A DNA stretch of 9,724 nt, taken from assembly GCA_002438345.1 (NCBI GenBank), contig DJUJ01000054.1, forward strand, positions 17,831-27,554, in the 5' to 3' direction. Below, piece by piece: positions 7,351-9,724 of the stretch (position 1 is its first letter; each line of letters starts with the position of its first letter). A model generated the notes under the pieces. That model saw nothing but the letters and a program-made list of their open reading frames with translations, was not told the origin of the DNA and searched no databases. A program made the position numbers and the translations under genes. Source of the stretch: Paenibacillus sp. UBA6285. Its GTDB lineage: Bacteria; Bacillota; Bacilli; Paenibacillales; Paenibacillaceae.

Positions 7351-7364
7351 ATGTTTTTTATAAT
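7336..7364 (+). promoter_or_regulatory. Promoter of the merR-type gene
   Basis: TTTACT (7336-7341) and TATAAT (7359-7364) are spaced by 17 bp. Transcription would begin near 7371, 34 bases before the ATG at 7405. Its -35 lies inside the operator, so the regulator should repress its own gene while controlling the SDR promoter. Confidence 0.75.
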
Positions 7365-7404
7365 CAGGGTGACTTTTAAAATAAAAATAGATTCGGGGAT
7401 TGGT

Positions 7405-7776
7405 ATGTATACGATTAGCGAGGTATCCAAGTTATTGGAGATAACAGCATATACACTGAGATATTATGAAAAGGAAGGGATCATTACTCCAATACGCAAT
7501 GCGAATGGAGAAAGGGTATATGAGGATACCCATCTTGCCTGGCTGCGATTTGTACTGAGGTTGAAGCAAACCCAAATGCCCATCTCACAAATCAGGGAAT
7601 ATGCCCAGTTGTACTTAGAAGGCGAGCATACAAGCCAAGCCCGTTTGAATCTTCTCGAGGATCATAGAAGCTCAGTTCAAGATCAAATAAGAGACTTAAC
7701 AGATACAGAGAAGATGCTGAACGACAAAATTGCCAATTATAAAGTCTTCATTAGTAAAGGTGACACGCTTGATTGA
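7405..7776 (+). CDS. MerR-family transcriptional regulator
   Basis: A 123-residue regulator. The N-terminal winged helix-turn-helix reads MYTISEVSKLLEITAYTLRY, then YEKEGIITPIRNANGERVYE (residues 21-40), the family signature. A dimerisation helix follows, about residues 78-115. The open frame begins at 7351, but that is upstream of the -10 box at 7359-7364. ATG 7405 has GGGGA (7395-7399) five bases upstream and gives the standard family N-terminus. The protein contains no cysteine, so it cannot be a thiol- or Cys-metal-type sensor such as MerR, CueR or a Cys-dependent AdhR; it may sense a small organic ligand through its short C-terminal part. It divergently controls the SDR gene through the shared dyad. 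The last codons overlap the S-layer remnant frame, so the C-terminus could have been altered by that junction. Confidence 0.93.
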   Translation: MYTISEVSKLLEITAYTLRYYEKEGIITPIRNANGERVYEDTHLAWLRFVLRLKQTQMPISQIREYAQLYLEGEHTSQARLNLLEDHRSSVQDQIRDLTDTEKMLNDKIANYKVFISKGDTLD

Positions 7777-8717
7777 CGAATATTCAGAAAATAAATATAT
7801 CAAATCCGTGATTTCTACTCCTGCTAATGCTTCCAGCAAGGAACTGATAATGACGATTGAGAAAGTACTCCATACGCAGAATCTTCTCAGCAATAATGAA
7901 ATTTTTGTAAGCCCGATCTATAAGGTTCTAAAAAACTTCGCGGAGAACTTTAGTAAACCAGTGACGCTAACCTTTGTGTTCGATTCAGGACAAGTGAAGA
8001 GCGGCGAAACTGTAGCGATCTTTTATTATGATGAAGTGAACAAGAGCTGGGTGAAAGTTAATGGTGGCAAAATAAATGGAAATCGTATCGCTGCAGATGT
8101 GGATCACTTCACGAAGTTTGCTGTACTCGTAGTGGATCAAGCAACGGGTTTACCCGTAACAAATTCATCTACTGAACAGACAACAGAAGCTGGGTTCAGC
8201 GATATCTCCGGTCATTGGGCGGAGGCTAATATTAAGCGGAGCGGTGAGCGAAGGGATCGTTAAGGGCTATACCGACGGAACGTTCAAGCCGAATGCTACG
8301 GTGACACGCGCTGAATTTGCGGTGATGCTGATGAATGCGCTGAAGCCTGCTGGAAACGGTGTGGAACTGGGCTTCACAGATACAATCCCTGCTTGGGCCG
8401 AGAAGTCCATTGCACAAGCCTTAGAGGCGAAGATTATACGCGGCTATGAGGATGTTACCTTCCGTCCGGCAGCGAGCATAACACGTTCAGAGCTAGCGGT
8501 TATGATCGCTAGAGCAGCAGGAGTAGATTTAACAACAGCTGCATCAACAGGATTTGCTGATGATAGAGAAATTCCTTCCTGGGCACAAGGTGCGGTTGCA
8601 GCCATGAAGAAATTAAGCATTGTGAGCGGACGTAACGGCAATGTATTTGCACCAAATGAGACAGCTACAAGAGCAGAGGCAGTAACCATCATTATGAATC
8701 TGCTACAAACTAAATAG
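7769..8717 (+). pseudogene. C-terminal remnant of an S-layer-anchored (triple SLH) surface protein, frameshifted
   Basis: Frame 2 from about 7769 encodes LIDEYSENKY... and a beta-rich stretch, KPVTLTFVFDSGQ, FYYDEVNKSWVKV and DHFTKFAVLVVDQ. This is typical of the region just before the cell-wall anchor in large Paenibacillus surface proteins. SLH domain 1 starts at GFSDISGHWAEANIK (ends 8236) and continues in frame 3 as AVSEGIVKGYTDGTFKPNA (from 8241). Removing one A near 8240 restores IKRAVSEGIVKGY, so a single-base insertion is the likely cause; unrepaired, frame 2 stops at 8261-8263. SLH 2 (about 8367-8525) and SLH 3 (about 8550-8708) are intact. SLH domains bind pyruvylated wall polymer. 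No signal peptide or full N-terminal domain exists, so export is not possible. AAAGGTG (7756-7762) before a TTG at 7769 could allow coupled translation from merR. A sequencing error could explain the shift but not the missing 5' part. Confidence 0.85.
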
Positions 8718-8724
8718 TAAACTT

Positions 8725-8769
8725 GAGAAAGAGAATAGACCGTCCGAGGGACGGTCTATTCTCTTTCTC
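8725..8769 (+). terminator. Terminator with 21-bp perfect stem after the SLH remnant
   Basis: Bases 8725-8745 pair without mismatch with 8749-8769 around the three-base loop GAG. The inner part is GC-rich (GACCGTCC/GGACGGTC); the 3' arm ends T-rich (CTATTCTCTTTCTC), standing in for a separate U-tract. It begins 8 bp after the stop codon at 8715-8717. Symmetry means it may work in both directions. Confidence 0.75.
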
Positions 8770-8787
8770 TGCCTATGCTTGGTATTC

Positions 8788-8820
8788 AAAAAAAGAAGAA
8801 CCAGCAGACTATGCCGGTTC
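8788..8820 (-). terminator. Orphan minus-strand terminator-like hairpin
   Basis: Read on the minus strand: GAACC (8820-8816) and GCA (8814-8812) pair with TGC (8806-8804) and GGTTC (8802-8798), with one mismatch and a five-base loop, followed by TTC and seven T (8794-8788). This is the layout of a Rho-independent terminator facing left, but no minus-strand gene lies between it and helD at 9007. Confidence 0.55.
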
Positions 8821-8839
8821 CTCCTACTTATATAAATAA

Positions 8840-8851
8840 TTTGCATGCAAA
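8840..8851. repeat. 12-bp perfect palindrome upstream of helD
   Basis: TTTGCATGCAAA is a perfect palindrome in the AT-rich 8821-9006 gap. A looser dyad, GTGAT ... ATCAC (8860-8880), lies beside it. Either could be a regulator site for helD; no known binding consensus is claimed. Confidence 0.35.
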
Positions 8852-8953
8852 GAAAGTTCGTGATAATATTAGATAATCACTGTTGATTTCACGTATTTAC
8901 ACATAAGTATAACATCTTATCTACACTATTATAATACCATGTGGATTAACAGT

Positions 8954-8984
8954 TTGTCAAATTTTATTTTTGCTTCTTTATAAC
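8954..8984 (+). promoter_or_regulatory. Possible helD promoter
   Basis: TTGTCA (8954-8959) is a good -35. Downstream are TATAAC (8979-8984, 19-bp spacer) or TTTATA (8977-8982, 17 bp). Transcription would start near 8990, leaving only a few bases before the GGAG ribosome site at 8996. Another -10-like TATAAT is at 8930-8935 without a clear -35. The rest of the 8821-9006 gap is AT-rich with no gene seen. Confidence 0.4.
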
Positions 8985-8995
8985 CAGAATGAAAA

Positions 8996-8999
8996 GGAG
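8996..8999 (+). promoter_or_regulatory. Ribosome binding site deciding the helD start
   Basis: GGAG (part of AAAAGGAGC) is seven bases before GTG 9007, good spacing. The in-frame ATG at 9013 would be 13 bases away and the in-frame ATG at 8989 lies upstream of it, so GTG 9007 is preferred. Confidence 0.65.
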
Positions 9000-9006
9000 C
9001 GTGTTC

Positions 9007-9724
9007 GTGAAGATGGTAGACGTAAAGGATTGGCAGCAAGAACAAGAGCGGCTTGATTTGGTTACGGAAAAGCTGCGATTAAGAATCGCAGAACTAGAAC
9101 CGGAAGTGACTGGGTTACGTGATCAGGTGGTGGACATTCGCAAGCGGTTTTGGGAAGAAGTCACGGTCAATACGAGCACAGACGAAGATTTCGAAGAGAC
9201 CTTTTACAGCATAAAGCAGCAAGAAGCGTTGCTCTCCGAGCGGGAACGCAGTCACCGACAACGGGTACAGCGTTTTAAAAATATGAAACGGCTACTGCCG
9301 TCCCCCTATTTTGGGCGAATGGATTTTCAAGAAGACGGCTTGAGCTTGAGTGAGAAAATTTATATCGGAGTGGCTTCTTTCGTCGATGCAGACGGTGTGG
9401 ACTTTCTAGTGTATGACTGGCGAACTCCTATTGCAAGCATGTACTATGACCATTCCCCGGGGCCATCCACTTATGAAACACCGGGAGGACAGATTACAGG
9501 TGAGATGATGCTGAAGCGGCAATATCAGATCCGTCACGGTCAGCTTCAGAACGTGTTTGATACGAGCTTAACGATCGGGGACGAATTGCTTCAGCAGGTG
9601 CTTGGCAAAGGCGCAGATTCACAAATGAAGAGCATTGTGGCGACCATCCAGAAGGAACAGAACGCCATCATCCGTAATGACAAAAGCCGTATGCTTATTG
9701 TGCAGGGGGCGGCTGGCAGCGGAA
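9007..9724 (+). CDS. helD: HelD-type RNA polymerase-recycling helicase (3' partial)
   Basis: The first 239 residues of a UvrD/Rep-like superfamily 1 ATPase of the HelD type. In Bacillus subtilis HelD (about 770 residues) binds RNA polymerase and releases it from stalled or non-productive complexes. The N-terminal region, about residues 8-95, is charged and helical (DWQQEQERLDLVTEKLRLRI and on), matching the coiled coil that enters the polymerase secondary channel. It is followed by YFGRMDF (101-107), the HelD hallmark VYDWRTPIASMYYD (135-148), and VATIQKEQNAIIRND (211-225). LIVQGAAGSG (230-239) follows, the Walker A motif cut by the window before its Lys. The start is GTG 9007 from the ribosome site. 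It is separated from the SLH remnant by terminators and has its own leader, so it is a new transcription unit. Motor domains lie beyond the window. Confidence 0.92.
   Translation, partial: MKMVDVKDWQQEQERLDLVTEKLRLRIAELEPEVTGLRDQVVDIRKRFWEEVTVNTSTDEDFEETFYSIKQQEALLSERERSHRQRVQRFKNMKRLLPSPYFGRMDFQEDGLSLSEKIYIGVASFVDADGVDFLVYDWRTPIASMYYDHSPGPSTYETPGGQITGEMMLKRQYQIRHGQLQNVFDTSLTIGDELLQQVLGKGADSQMKSIVATIQKEQNAIIRNDKSRMLIVQGAAGSG

Noticed and set aside
7351..7404. Longer MerR reading starting at 7351
   Set aside because: It begins upstream of the merR -10 box (7359-7364) and adds 18 residues before the standard MYTISEVSKLL start.
7266..7430. Longer SDR reading with 55 extra N-terminal residues
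   Set aside because: It crosses the SDR promoter and operator, is unlike SDR N-termini, and the perfect AGGAGG before ATG 7265 fixes the shorter start.
8144..8157. Small perfect dyad ACGGGT-TT-ACCCGT
   Set aside because: It lies inside coding sequence of the SLH remnant (ATGLPVT) and is short enough to arise by chance.
8840..8851. Palindrome as a rifamycin-associated element
   Set aside because: It is shorter and lacks the GC-rich arms I associate with that actinobacterial element; reported only as a palindrome.
1..9724. CRISPR arrays, tRNA/rRNA genes, transposases, phage genes
   Set aside because: No regularly spaced repeats, no tRNA-like cloverleaf and no transposase or integrase motif were seen on either strand.

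Overview
The window looks like chromosomal DNA of a low-to-moderate GC Bacillota, most probably Paenibacillus or a close relative. This is inferred from the purine-rich Shine-Dalgarno sites, a family 1 sugar-binding lipoprotein, C-terminal triple SLH (S-layer homology) modules, a Bacillus-type HelD helicase and an OmpR/VanR-like two-component pair. No rRNA, tRNA, CRISPR array or intact mobile element was seen.

Layout. Positions 2-3003 hold three co-directional + strand genes: the 3' end of an extracellular solute-binding protein, a stand-alone RibD-C/dihydrofolate-reductase-like reductase, and a MATE efflux pump closed by a strong terminator (3045-3090). A six-helix membrane protein of unknown function (3174-3758) follows. 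It converges, with only 12 bp between, on a minus-strand operon encoding a response regulator and a sensor kinase (5881 to 3771). The two operon genes overlap by ATGA and are driven from an extended -10 promoter.

Positions 5.96-8.72 kb are the most accessory-looking part. A wrecked GT1 (YjiC/macrolide-type) glycosyltransferase has lost its N-terminal half, its HGG donor-binding motif and its frame, and carries a nonsense codon. An apparently intact divergent pair comes next: a short-chain dehydrogenase/reductase (minus) and a MerR-type regulator (plus). They share a textbook MerR operator in a 19-bp promoter spacer. Fused to the 3' end of merR is the C-terminal remnant of an S-layer-anchored protein. 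It has no signal peptide, and a one-base frameshift breaks its first SLH domain. So a live regulator-enzyme cassette sits between two dead gene fragments.

The right end has a 21-bp perfect hairpin terminator, an orphan minus-strand terminator-like hairpin and an AT-rich leader. It then opens helD (start GTG 9007), which the window cuts in the middle of the Walker A motif.

How the genes work together. The clearest functional unit is merR-SDR, probably a self-regulated response to a small reactive or toxic compound; the inducer is unknown. The kinase/regulator pair is a complete signalling module without an adjacent target. No wholly new multi-gene system is evident. The points most worth a second look are the operator architecture, the gene wreckage around the merR-SDR cassette, the conserved polar residues of the 3174-3758 membrane protein, and the orphan terminator.
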